The notes: generated by a model from the letters alone, not told the origin. A DNA stretch of 6,366 nucleotides from Hodarchaeum sp048939265 (GCA_048939265.1 JBHLPQ010000208.1:1-6366), one strand, 5' to 3'. Positions 1 through 6,316 are shown, counted from the first letter of the stretch. Program-made: numbers and translations.

Positions 1-1422
1 ATGAAAATCATCCTCAATTTAATGGAAGAATATTTACAAGGGAAAATCTATGATGCTAAGCTTCCAGAATTAGATTGTTTTAATAGAGTCTTCTATTTCC
101 CTTCCCAAGCGCTTTTTCTTCTACCAAAGACTGCTGAAGGAGTACGATCTGCCCTAGTTCTCTTAGCTTGTTTTGCTCACGATTTTCGGATTAAAAATCT
201 TGAAAAAATCACTTCCCGTATGTTCTTTGTGGTACAAGATGATTATTTATCCCTTGAAAACATTATTGAGAAAGTTCACAACCTTGGAGTCTTATCTTTT
301 TTTCCTCTACCAAGCCATTTGAAAAATCCCCCAAATAAATTCTGTGAAATTGGTCATAAATCATCAGTCCGACAGTTTTTTTCTGCCAGGAAAGACGAAA
401 AACCCTTTCAGACGTTCGCAAGGCTTGTTGGGGGTAATTCTAACGCTTTTAAAATGAAATCATTTATTGAAAATGATGAAGCTTTAGAAATTATGCAATC
501 TATCGCTTCTTTAGATAAGGTTTATGACGTTTATGTTCGGAATGAAATTCTTCAAACTACAGTAATGAATCCAGGTCGAGATATTATTACTACATTGTCT
601 TCCCCGCTTCTAAAAAAGATGATGGAAATAGCAGAACAAAAAGAAGATATTCGTGATTATACTTACCCCCAAACAACCCAATATCGTGATTTAAGCAAAG
701 TTGACGGATTTGTCAGATTAAGAAACGTCAATAGGGTATATAAGTTAGGAGATCAGCAAATATTAGCACTAAAGAACCTAACTTTAGATTTGGCAGCTGG
801 ACAACTCGTAGTAGTCTTAGGACCCTCTGGTTCAGGTAAGACCACGTTATTAAACGTTATTGGAGGGATTGATAAGTGTGGGGGCACAATAATGGTAGGT
901 GACATTGATGTCACAAAATTGAGTAAAGGTAAGCTTACCAAGTACCGCCGTGAAAAATGTGGATTCATTTTTCAATTCTTTAATCTGATCCCAGTCTTAA
1001 ACGCCATGGAAAACATTGAGTATGCTGTAGATCTCTCTAGAAGGAAAATGTCTAGGAGTGAAGTACGAACTAAGACTGAGGAATATATCAAGAAAATTGG
1101 ATTATGGGAGAAACGTTTCTTGTTTCCGTCTCAACTTTCTGGAGGTGAACAACAACAGGTTGCTGCTGCTCGCGCCTTTGCTAAGGAGCCAGACATACTC
1201 CTCTGTGATGAGCCGACAGGAGAACTTTCAGTTAAGGAAGGTAAGAAAGTTTTAGCTATTATTCAAGGAATTATTAAAGAGAGAGCAAATATCTTAGTTA
1301 TACTCGTCACTCATAATCAAAAAATTTCATTGATTGGGAATAAAGTTATTAGATTACGCTCTGGTGAAATAGATTCTATAGAAACCCAGACTCCCATTCC
1401 TGCAGAAAATATCTCTTGGTAG
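1..1422 (+). CDS. ABC transporter ATP-binding protein (LolD/MacB type) with unknown N-terminal extension
   Basis: ATPase subunit of an FtsX-type ABC transporter, expected at the cytoplasmic face of the membrane, where it drives the permease encoded next to it. The ABC domain spans about residues 236-460: A-loop Tyr247, Walker A GPSGSGKTT at 274-282, Q-loop Gln325, signature LSGGEQQQ at 379-386, Walker B ending in Asp403-Glu404, and switch His438. Two positions depart from family consensus: Gln386 replaces the usual Arg after the signature (QQQV for QQRV), and the D-loop reads GELS (407-410) where GNLD is normal. Residues 1-235 are extra, since family members are usually about 220-250 residues. 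The extension is soluble-looking, with no clear membrane helix, and I do not recognise it. The C-terminus (TQTPIPAENISW) matches the second ATPase of the operon. The ATG is the first base of the window, so the true start could lie upstream. The permease begins 27 bases after the TAG stop. Confidence 0.9.
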   Translation: MKIILNLMEEYLQGKIYDAKLPELDCFNRVFYFPSQALFLLPKTAEGVRSALVLLACFAHDFRIKNLEKITSRMFFVVQDDYLSLENIIEKVHNLGVLSFFPLPSHLKNPPNKFCEIGHKSSVRQFFSARKDEKPFQTFARLVGGNSNAFKMKSFIENDEALEIMQSIASLDKVYDVYVRNEILQTTVMNPGRDIITTLSSPLLKKMMEIAEQKEDIRDYTYPQTTQYRDLSKVDGFVRLRNVNRVYKLGDQQILALKNLTLDLAAGQLVVVLGPSGSGKTTLLNVIGGIDKCGGTIMVGDIDVTKLSKGKLTKYRREKCGFIFQFFNLIPVLNAMENIEYAVDLSRRKMSRSEVRTKTEEYIKKIGLWEKRFLFPSQLSGGEQQQVAAARAFAKEPDILLCDEPTGELSVKEGKKVLAIIQGIIKERANILVILVTHNQKISLIGNKVIRLRSGEIDSIETQTPIPAENISW

Positions 1423-1436
1423 TGTAAACAATGAAA

Positions 1437-1440
1437 GGAG
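1437..1440 (+). promoter_or_regulatory. Shine-Dalgarno site that fixes a TTG start
   Basis: GGAG (within AAAGGAG) lies 9 bases before TTG at 1450. No in-frame ATG is better placed, and the next in-frame Met (residue 36) falls inside the first membrane helix. The ATG at 1431 is in another frame and opens only eight codons. The site therefore supports TTG as initiator of the permease. Confidence 0.7.
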
Positions 1441-1449
1441 TAATAATAC

Positions 1450-3042
1450 TTGGCTAAAACGGCAAAAAATATCTATCGTGCTTTAAAAGCACATAAAGTT
1501 CGTTTTTTTACTATTGCATTAGTAATTGCCATAGGAATCACTTCCTTCAACGGAATGGTGACCGCTTTTGTACTCATGAACCGAACTTACAGCCAGGCAT
1601 TTACTGATTATAATATGGCAAGTTTCACAATGCTAACAGCCAATCCTGGGGGTTCAGGTGAAGATGCCTGGATTGATTATAATAATCTAACAGATTATAT
1701 GGATGAGTTTATGACCCGAGAGGAAGGATCTAAAGTTGTTGGATTTGAATTAAGGATCGTTTATGATACAATTTTTGAAATTCGACCCCGTCCCGATGAG
1801 GAAGGTACTCGTCAAAATGGCCGCATTGTTGCTTATAATACTGTCGACGAGAATGGAGATCTTCGTGATCAACCTAATGTAAATGGCTTTAAGATCATGG
1901 CTGGAGAATCATTTTCCGAGACAAGTCAGTATCGTAATGTTTGTCTTGTTGAGACACATTTGGCAACCTATTGGAAACTACGCCCCCATGAATTCATCGC
2001 TGTTGGAGATAGTAATACTCCCTTTGAAATACTAGGAACCCTTGGCACACCAGAATATTTAATCAATATGGGATCCTACGCGGATATTATGCCAAGTCCG
2101 CGACGTTTTGGTGTTATTTATCTACCTTTAAGAACAGCACAGCGATTATTAAATGTTCCAGGTAAAGTAAATGAAATATCTGTGTTATTAGAACCTAGTT
2201 TGTATGCACGACAACGAGAAGCAATAGCAGATGACCTGAAAGACTTTCTAGAAGAAACTCATAACCTGAAATTAAGCGATCCTATTGATAGAGATAAACA
2301 AGCAGCTTATTATGTACTCAAGCTAGATATTGACGAAGCACGAGAATTTGGATATGTACTACCAGCAATCATTCTGGTGATGGCGATGGGAGGACTCTAT
2401 GTTCTACTCGGGAGAATGGTTGTCGCGGAACGAAAAGACATTGGTGTTGCTCAAGCTCTGGGGTATAGTCGAAGAACGATAATCCTGCAATATCTTGGTA
2501 TTGCTATGGTGGTAGCCATCATTGGAACCGTTTTAGGAACAATCCTAGGATTGTTATTTCTGCAGTGGTTTGGCCCTCTTTATACACATATGTTAACAAT
2601 TCCATTTACCCCAAAAGTAACTATCGAATGGCCTATCATTATGGTAGGAGTTTTGTTAGGTCTACTTACAGGATTTGTTGGAGGATATCTACCCATTAAG
2701 GGATCTATTCAACCTCTTCCAGCAGAAAGTCTTCGTTTTGATCCGTCTCTCCATATTACAACTGGACGTGTACCACTATTTGAAAGAATATTGAATAAGC
2801 TCCGAATAAACTTAAGAGTTACTGGATTCAAAATCCCAATTAGAAACTTTTTTCGCAGCAAGCGACGCACCTTTTCTTCTGTATTCGCAGTTGTTGTAGC
2901 GGTATCATTAATTAGTATGGTTTTCGGAATGATGGAATCAATGACTTATTCTCTAGTTTATCAGTATGATGTCGCAGAAGATTGGGACTTACGGGTTGAT
3001 TATTCAGAAATTCCGGTTAATGCTTCCCAGATCGCTATGTGA
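1450..3042 (+). CDS. FtsX-like ABC transporter permease, N-terminal part before an in-frame TGA
   Basis: First 530 residues of a two-module FtsX/MacB-type permease. Predicted layout: membrane helix 1 at about 17-42, a large extracytoplasmic MacB periplasmic-core-like domain at about 43-298, helices 2-4 at about 303-321, 344-374 and 393-415, then helix 5 at about 474-497, which opens the second module. The segment after helix 2 (VVAERKDIGVAQALGYSRR, 324-342) is the typical FtsX cytoplasmic coupling region that contacts the ATPase. Translation starts at TTG with a good Shine-Dalgarno site. The TGA at 3040-3042 cuts the protein early in the second extracytoplasmic domain. The frame then stays open without another stop to 4008, so this is one gene of 852 codon positions, not two designed genes. 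If the TGA is real and not read through, the product has the first module plus one orphan helix. The transported substrate cannot be read from the sequence. Confidence 0.85.
   Translation: MAKTAKNIYRALKAHKVRFFTIALVIAIGITSFNGMVTAFVLMNRTYSQAFTDYNMASFTMLTANPGGSGEDAWIDYNNLTDYMDEFMTREEGSKVVGFELRIVYDTIFEIRPRPDEEGTRQNGRIVAYNTVDENGDLRDQPNVNGFKIMAGESFSETSQYRNVCLVETHLATYWKLRPHEFIAVGDSNTPFEILGTLGTPEYLINMGSYADIMPSPRRFGVIYLPLRTAQRLLNVPGKVNEISVLLEPSLYARQREAIADDLKDFLEETHNLKLSDPIDRDKQAAYYVLKLDIDEAREFGYVLPAIILVMAMGGLYVLLGRMVVAERKDIGVAQALGYSRRTIILQYLGIAMVVAIIGTVLGTILGLLFLQWFGPLYTHMLTIPFTPKVTIEWPIIMVGVLLGLLTGFVGGYLPIKGSIQPLPAESLRFDPSLHITTGRVPLFERILNKLRINLRVTGFKIPIRNFFRSKRRTFSSVFAVVVAVSLISMVFGMMESMTYSLVYQYDVAEDWDLRVDYSEIPVNASQIAM
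2521..2553 (+). repeat. Internal repeat, copy 1 (FtsX module 1 helix)
   Basis: Encodes IGTVLGTILGL in the third membrane helix. It matches 27 of 33 bases, in the same reading frame, with 3784-3816. The pair marks equivalent helices of the two FtsX modules. Confidence 0.6.
3040..3042 (+). other. Single in-frame TGA interrupting the permease gene
   Basis: The codons read GCT ATG TGA ATT AAT GAT in the frame set by the TTG at 1450. No further stop occurs in this frame until TAG at 4006-4008. The flanking residues (NASQIAM, then INDSIDGVVNV) look like an uninterrupted helix followed by a strand, as expected near the start of a MacB-like domain. One-base changes from TGG, CGA, AGA, GGA, TCA, TTA, TGC or TGT would create it. 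Trp is an easy candidate, but the original residue is not knowable here. Confidence 0.9.
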
Positions 3043-3150
3043 ATTAATGATTCAATTGATGGTGTAGTAAATGTAACATACCACCTCATTTCAGGGGCAA
3101 CAGTAACATCTGATAAATCTGATATAAGTAAACAAGTACAATTAATTGGG

Positions 3151-4008
3151 ATGAATAATTCAAATGGGTATTTAGGACATAAATTTGAATTTACAGCTGG
3201 TGGGTGGGATCCAACGGGTATTATACTAAGCGTTCCCGTAGCTGAAAAATTAAAAGTACGGGAAAATGATACAGTAAACCTAGAAATACCTGTTTTGACA
3301 AACGTCACAAGTACAGCTCCATTAAGAGCCCATTTTAATATGGTCAATTTTTCATTCCGTATTACAGGACTTGTCGATGAGTTTAATGGGCTAGTTGCCT
3401 ATATGGAACTGAATAAGTTGGTCAGTGTAAGTCAATTCCCAGGGCAACCTGCCAACGTTATTTTGATCCAAGTGGACAATCCTACGCCAGATCACCTAGA
3501 TTCGATACGTAAAAAGATTCATGATAAATACAGTTACAACATCCGTAATATCTATACCAAAGAAGAACAAAGTAGTGACTTCTTGGATCTTCTTAATTTG
3601 ATCTATTTTATCATCTACATTGTAGCAATATTTGCGGTTATTCTTTCTTGTTCAATCGTTTACAATACCATTTACATCAATTTACAAGAACAAGAAAGGG
3701 AAATTGCTACTCTATTAACCATTGGAACACCAGGCAGACGGCTAGTTAGAAATGTGACTGTTGAAAATTCAGTTATCACTCTCATTGGTACCGTCTTAGG
3801 ATTAATCCTAGGTTTTATCATGTTATGGTTCTTTATGAGAGTGATTTTAGATCTAGAATTTTTCCGTGTTAAATTGTTCATGAGTGACGAAACAATTCTA
3901 ATATCATTTATTCTCACTTTCATTGGTGTTCTGGTGGCTCAGTTCTTCCCCTTAAGAAAAGCTTTGAATTTAAATCTCGCAGAAGCAACGAAGGAACGAG
4001 TGATCTAG
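3151..4008 (+). CDS. FtsX-like ABC transporter permease, C-terminal part after the in-frame TGA
   Basis: Continuation of the permease in the same frame. The coding sense resumes directly at 3043 (36 further codons, beginning INDSIDGVV) and 3151 is merely the first ATG. It supplies the rest of the second extracytoplasmic domain and the final three helices, at about residues 714-741, 773-799 and 814-834 counted from the TTG. The cytoplasmic segment after the sixth helix (NLQEQEREIATLLTIGTPGR, about 744-763) is the second FtsX coupling region and mirrors the one in the first module. No Shine-Dalgarno sequence precedes 3151, and starting there would remove helix 5 and part of the domain, so independent expression is unlikely. 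The TAG stop overlaps the ribosome binding site of the next gene. Either the TGA is an error or is read through and the whole permease is made, or this half is dead. Confidence 0.75.
   Translation: MNNSNGYLGHKFEFTAGGWDPTGIILSVPVAEKLKVRENDTVNLEIPVLTNVTSTAPLRAHFNMVNFSFRITGLVDEFNGLVAYMELNKLVSVSQFPGQPANVILIQVDNPTPDHLDSIRKKIHDKYSYNIRNIYTKEEQSSDFLDLLNLIYFIIYIVAIFAVILSCSIVYNTIYINLQEQEREIATLLTIGTPGRRLVRNVTVENSVITLIGTVLGLILGFIMLWFFMRVILDLEFFRVKLFMSDETILISFILTFIGVLVAQFFPLRKALNLNLAEATKERVI
3784..3816 (+). repeat. Internal repeat, copy 2 (FtsX module 2 helix)
   Basis: Encodes IGTVLGLILGF in the seventh membrane helix, the structural counterpart of the helix at 2521-2553. The nucleotide match is unusually close for two halves of such a protein. 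Confidence 0.6.
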
Positions 4009-4011
4009 GAG
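4008..4011 (+). promoter_or_regulatory. Shine-Dalgarno site of the second ATPase, overlapping the permease stop
   Basis: GGAG shares its first G with the TAG stop of the permease and sits 9 bases before the ATG at 4021. This spacing equals that of the permease start. The arrangement suggests translational coupling, in which a ribosome finishing the permease would re-engage here. A stop at 3040 would leave no ribosomes arriving from upstream. Confidence 0.65.
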
Positions 4012-4020
4012 ATAAAATAG

Positions 4021-4767
4021 ATGGCATTTATTAAACTAGAAAATATTCAGAAGAATTATTTACTAGGGGAAACGTTGATTCCAGCCTTAAGGGGCATTGA
4101 TGTCAATATAGAACTTGGAGAACTCGTCATTATCTTTGGACCATCTGGAGCTGGTAAAACAACTCTCTTGAACATGATTGGTGGATTAGATGTCCCTACA
4201 TCTGGTAGTGTGACTGTTGGTGAAATTGCAGTATCCACTTTGTCCGACAAATGGTTAACGATTTATCGTCGAAAGAAGGTCGGAGTTGTATTTCAATTTT
4301 TCAACCTTATTTCACGCCTAACAGCTTTAGAAAATGTTGAATATGCTTTAGAATTAGTTGGTGTCAAGAAAAAGTCTAATGGTGAAGTGAGTTTCGACTC
4401 TAAGGTGATTCGCAACACTGCTATTAGTTACCTTGACAAGGTTGGTCTTCATGATCGAATCCATCATTTCCCTGCTCAGTTAAGTGGAGGAGAACAACAA
4501 CGAGTCGCAATTGCAAGGGCATTAGCAAAAGAGCCTGAAATCTTATTAGCAGATGAACCAACTGGCAATTTAGATTTTAAGATTGGTAGACAAGTGTTAG
4601 AAATTATGGAAGCAATGACAGGAAAAAAAGTCAATCGCACAGTGATTATTGTTACACACAATGAAGCAATTTGCCCCTTGGGGGATCGTGTGATCCGCTT
4701 ATCGGATGGTATGATTGCTGAGGATTATACCCAGACATTCATACCTGCCAAGGAATTATATTGGTAA
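4021..4767 (+). CDS. ABC transporter ATP-binding protein (LolD/MacB type)
   Basis: Canonical ATPase subunit, at the family's usual length of 248 residues. All motifs are intact: A-loop Tyr13, Walker A GPSGAGKTT at 40-48, Q-loop Gln92, signature LSGGEQQR at 154-161, Walker B ending in Asp178-Glu179, D-loop GNLD at 182-185 and switch His213. The FQFFNL context around the Q-loop and the GGLDVPTSG segment after Walker A are typical of the LolD/MacB/FtsE-like group. The C-terminal tail (TQTFIPAKELYW) parallels that of the first ATPase in the operon. It follows the permease by 12 bases and almost certainly powers it, either as a homodimer or paired with the first, partly degenerate ATPase. No membrane-fusion partner or substrate gene is visible, so cargo is unknown. 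The gene ends 36 bases before a convergent gene. Confidence 0.95.
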   Translation: MAFIKLENIQKNYLLGETLIPALRGIDVNIELGELVIIFGPSGAGKTTLLNMIGGLDVPTSGSVTVGEIAVSTLSDKWLTIYRRKKVGVVFQFFNLISRLTALENVEYALELVGVKKKSNGEVSFDSKVIRNTAISYLDKVGLHDRIHHFPAQLSGGEQQRVAIARALAKEPEILLADEPTGNLDFKIGRQVLEIMEAMTGKKVNRTVIIVTHNEAICPLGDRVIRLSDGMIAEDYTQTFIPAKELYW

Positions 4768-4803
4768 AACCAAAAAAAAAAGAAAGAATAGAATATCTTG
4801 AAT
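4768..4803 (-). terminator. T-rich terminator downstream of the RDD gene
   Basis: On the minus strand, the 36-base gap after the RDD stop reads as a pyrimidine-rich stretch with ten consecutive T (A10 at 4772-4781 on the + strand). Archaeal transcription often ends at such T tracts without a hairpin. The + strand here is A-rich and offers no equivalent signal for the ABC operon, whose transcript may run into the antisense of the RDD gene. Confidence 0.5.
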
Positions 4804-5217
4804 TCAGAGACCCTCAGGGCGTTCATCTACGACTTTAACGACTTTTGTTCCGCCTCGCATGAAGAATAATCGCTTAAAATGTGTTCCAAACTTCCTTTTT
4901 GTACTTGAATTGTCGTCATAGACCACATTCAAACCCATTATCAGTTTTCCAACAGTCTGGCCATTGGTAAAACCAGGAACCAAAGGGAAGTACACAAGGA
5001 GACTGAAAATAATCATAAATACAAAGACTGGTAGAAGTACTTCAGTGTAGGTAACATCCTCAAGGGTGGAGATTAATTGTTGCATAACAAACCAATCGAT
5101 TTGGCCTAGAAATGTGAATATAACAGCCAGAATTAATACAACTATAAGATCTATCACAAGTGCAATTAAGCGAGGAACCATTGGAGAAGTTTCATATTTA
5201 ATTCGTTCAGTTGACAT
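4804..5217 (-). CDS. Short RDD-family membrane protein
   Basis: Small integral membrane protein of the RDD family, whose biochemical role is poorly defined. It has the first RDD signature: Arg16 at the start of membrane helix 1 and Asp23 inside it (RLIALVIDLIVV). A second helix lies at about 59-80, followed by the family's conserved cytoplasmic turn NGQTVGKLIMGLNVV (85-99). The C-terminus, RGGTKVVKVVDERPEG, resembles the family's usual end (AGT-x-VV). The stretch that normally lies between, with a third hydrophobic segment and the second conserved Asp, seems to be missing. At 137 residues it is short for a full RDD domain. The ATG at 5217 is supported by GGTGA on the minus strand (5224-5228), 6 bases away. 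It is transcribed toward the ABC operon and away from the ribbon-helix-helix operon. No functional link to either is shown. Confidence 0.8.
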   Translation of the reverse strand: MSTERIKYETSPMVPRLIALVIDLIVVLILAVIFTFLGQIDWFVMQQLISTLEDVTYTEVLLPVFVFMIIFSLLVYFPLVPGFTNGQTVGKLIMGLNVVYDDNSSTKRKFGTHFKRLFFMRGGTKVVKVVDERPEGL

Positions 5218-5250
5218 ATTTTATCACCAATTTCTGCCTTTTTATTACTC

Positions 5251-5265
5251 TAATTTTATTTTTGA
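5251..5265 (-). promoter_or_regulatory. Possible TATA-like element for the RDD gene
   Basis: Minus-strand sequence TCAAAAATAAAATTA lies 34-48 bases upstream of the RDD start. Initiation about 25 bases downstream would give a short leader that still includes the GGTGA site. The whole region is AT-rich, so the element is weakly supported. Confidence 0.25.
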
Positions 5266-5322
5266 CTACTTCAAGAATAAAAACAACAATTGCGAGATTT
5301 GTATTTCTTTACGACAATCATT

Positions 5323-5330
5323 ATTAAATA
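5323..5330 (+). promoter_or_regulatory. TATA-like box of the ribbon-helix-helix operon
   Basis: ATTAAATA fits an archaeal TATA box. Initiation about 25-27 bases downstream, near 5352-5356, would leave a leader of about 30 bases containing the GAGGA ribosome binding site at 5372-5376. This box is preferred to the one at 5357-5364, which would place initiation at the ATG and lose that site. Confidence 0.45.
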
Positions 5331-5335
5331 TTCTC

Positions 5336-5350
5336 GTGTACAGTGTGCAC
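5336..5350 (+). promoter_or_regulatory. Candidate operator: 15-bp palindrome
   Basis: GTGTACAGTGTGCAC is an inverted repeat with 7-base arms around a central G. Six of seven pairs match, the exception being T5339 against G5347. It lies between the TATA-like box and the inferred transcription start, where a bound protein would block promoter use. The first gene downstream encodes a ribbon-helix-helix protein, a family that binds such short palindromes as dimers or tetramers and often controls its own gene. Confidence 0.5.
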
Positions 5351-5384
5351 AACTCCTTAAATATCATTCCAGAGGATGCATTGA

Positions 5385-5570
5385 ATGAGGACTTCAACAA
5401 TAACTGTACGCTTACCGTTAAAGGTTTTACATGAAATTGAAAGATTATCAGAAGTTACCAAACTACGTCCCTCCGTACTCTGTGCTTATGTGCTACAAGA
5501 CAAGTTACACGAGTGGGCCCATGAATATGCTGAGAATATATCCAAGGAAATCATAGGTGAACGCAAATGA
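5385..5570 (+). CDS. Ribbon-helix-helix (CopG/Arc-type) DNA-binding protein
   Basis: A 61-residue probable transcription regulator that would act as a dimer on DNA. The fold can be read directly: beta strand at residues 4-10 (STITVRL) with alternating Thr5, Thr7 and Arg9 as likely base contacts, Pro11, helix A at about 12-24, a turn, helix B at about 29-46, then a charged tail with no second domain. This is the usual length for a minimal ribbon-helix-helix protein. The ATG is supported by GAGGA at 5372-5376, 8 bases upstream. The gene overlaps the next one by four bases (ATGA), so the two are probably co-translated. The promoter region carries a TATA-like box and a palindrome suited to autoregulation. 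An antitoxin role is possible for this fold, but the partner gene is a multi-helix membrane protein, not a recognisable toxin. Confidence 0.85.
   Translation: MRTSTITVRLPLKVLHEIERLSEVTKLRPSVLCAYVLQDKLHEWAHEYAENISKEIIGERK
5556..5560 (+). promoter_or_regulatory. Internal Shine-Dalgarno site for the seven-helix protein
   Basis: GGTGA lies inside the last codons of the ribbon-helix-helix gene, 6 bases before the ATG at 5567. With the ATGA stop/start overlap at 5567-5570 it fixes the start and indicates translational coupling. Confidence 0.7.
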
Positions 5571-6316
5571 TTGATGTCGTACTCCGTTTAAGTGCTATGA
5601 TCAGCATAATTTTATTTGCGGCCTTATTCCTTTATGCTGCGATAAAATTTTTTAGAATCTGGCGAAAATTTCGGGAGGAATCCTTGTTTCATCTCGGTAT
5701 GCTGAGTCTGGGTATGATCCTCTATTTTCTCATTATTCTAATTATGGTTGGATTAGCAGAGGATCCTGAAACGACGGTATTTTTTATCAAAAGAGTGATT
5801 GGTATTGCATACTCGATATTATCTCTTGAAATGAGTTTATTTTATGTCACCGCTTTCACGAATAGACGTACCCTCTGGGAAAAATACACCCCCTATTTCT
5901 TCGGGATCACAACTGGTGTGTCTTTTGCTATTTTAGGAATGAGCGAAACAGATCCATGGTTTTCGGGTCTTCTTTTAATTGCATACATCGCACCATTATT
6001 CCTGATAACTATCCTCGTCATTAGAATTATACTTAGTTCTTATCACCTTTTACAAGATGATCAGCTTACCCCTGAAGATAGAGGGTTTATCAAAACGTTG
6101 GCTGGCACAGCTTTGATTCTCTTTGTAGGTGCATTAGGAGATCTTTCTTTCTTTTGGATCGTTATTCTAATTGGAGCTGACCTTTGGCCTTTTATTGTCT
6201 TACTTAGTGGAATCATAACGCCCTTGATACTTGTTCTATCAATTTATCTCATTAGAGCTATATTTTTAAACATTGAAGAAGCAGATATTGTCCATTTAAT
6301 GAATCTATTGAGATAA
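5567..6316 (+). CDS. Protein with seven predicted membrane helices, function unknown
   Basis: A 249-residue, very hydrophobic protein that I do not recognise at family level. Seven helices can be placed at about residues 9-28, 42-62, 73-97, 109-125, 132-156, 178-200 and 207-231. Basic residues in loops 1 and 3 (KFFRIWRKFR at 27-36, NRRTLWEK at 99-106) and acidic ones in loops 2 and 4 (AEDPET, SETDP) give a consistent topology with the N-terminus outside and C-terminus inside. That layout and size recall the 7TM sensor regions found at the N-terminus of some histidine kinases, but the protein stops 18 residues after the last helix with no kinase or other output domain. It is co-translated with the ribbon-helix-helix protein, so a membrane sensor or anchor for that regulator is an attractive but unproven reading. 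A transporter or a plain membrane protein cannot be excluded. Confidence 0.75.
   Translation: MIDVVLRLSAMISIILFAALFLYAAIKFFRIWRKFREESLFHLGMLSLGMILYFLIILIMVGLAEDPETTVFFIKRVIGIAYSILSLEMSLFYVTAFTNRRTLWEKYTPYFFGITTGVSFAILGMSETDPWFSGLLLIAYIAPLFLITILVIRIILSSYHLLQDDQLTPEDRGFIKTLAGTALILFVGALGDLSFFWIVILIGADLWPFIVLLSGIITPLILVLSIYLIRAIFLNIEEADIVHLMNLLR

Noticed and set aside
1431..1457. ATG with an eight-codon ORF just before the permease
   Set aside because: It overlaps the permease ribosome binding site and is too short. TTG at 1450 has the correct Shine-Dalgarno spacing.
2541..2552. Perfect 12-base palindrome AATCCTAGGATT
   Set aside because: It lies inside a membrane-helix coding region and is explained by Ile-Leu-Gly codons. 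There is no regulatory context.
3040..3042. TGA as selenocysteine
   Set aside because: Known archaeal SECIS elements lie in untranslated regions, and only 12 bases separate this gene from the next. The site is not a redox motif and FtsX permeases are not known selenoproteins.
3000..3347. A 115-residue minus-strand ORF opposite the permease break
   Set aside because: It is a shadow of the permease coding sequence with no recognisable domain or ribosome binding site. The + strand frame codes for the expected FtsX module.
5357..5364. TTAAATAT as the TATA box of the ribbon-helix-helix gene
   Set aside because: It would place transcription start at the ATG and exclude the GAGGA site. The box at 5323-5330 fits better, although leaderless initiation cannot be ruled out.
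5066..5434. A 122-residue + strand ORF across the divergent region
   Set aside because: It is antisense to the start of the RDD gene, runs through the promoter region and has low-complexity Asn/Ile-rich sequence with no domain.
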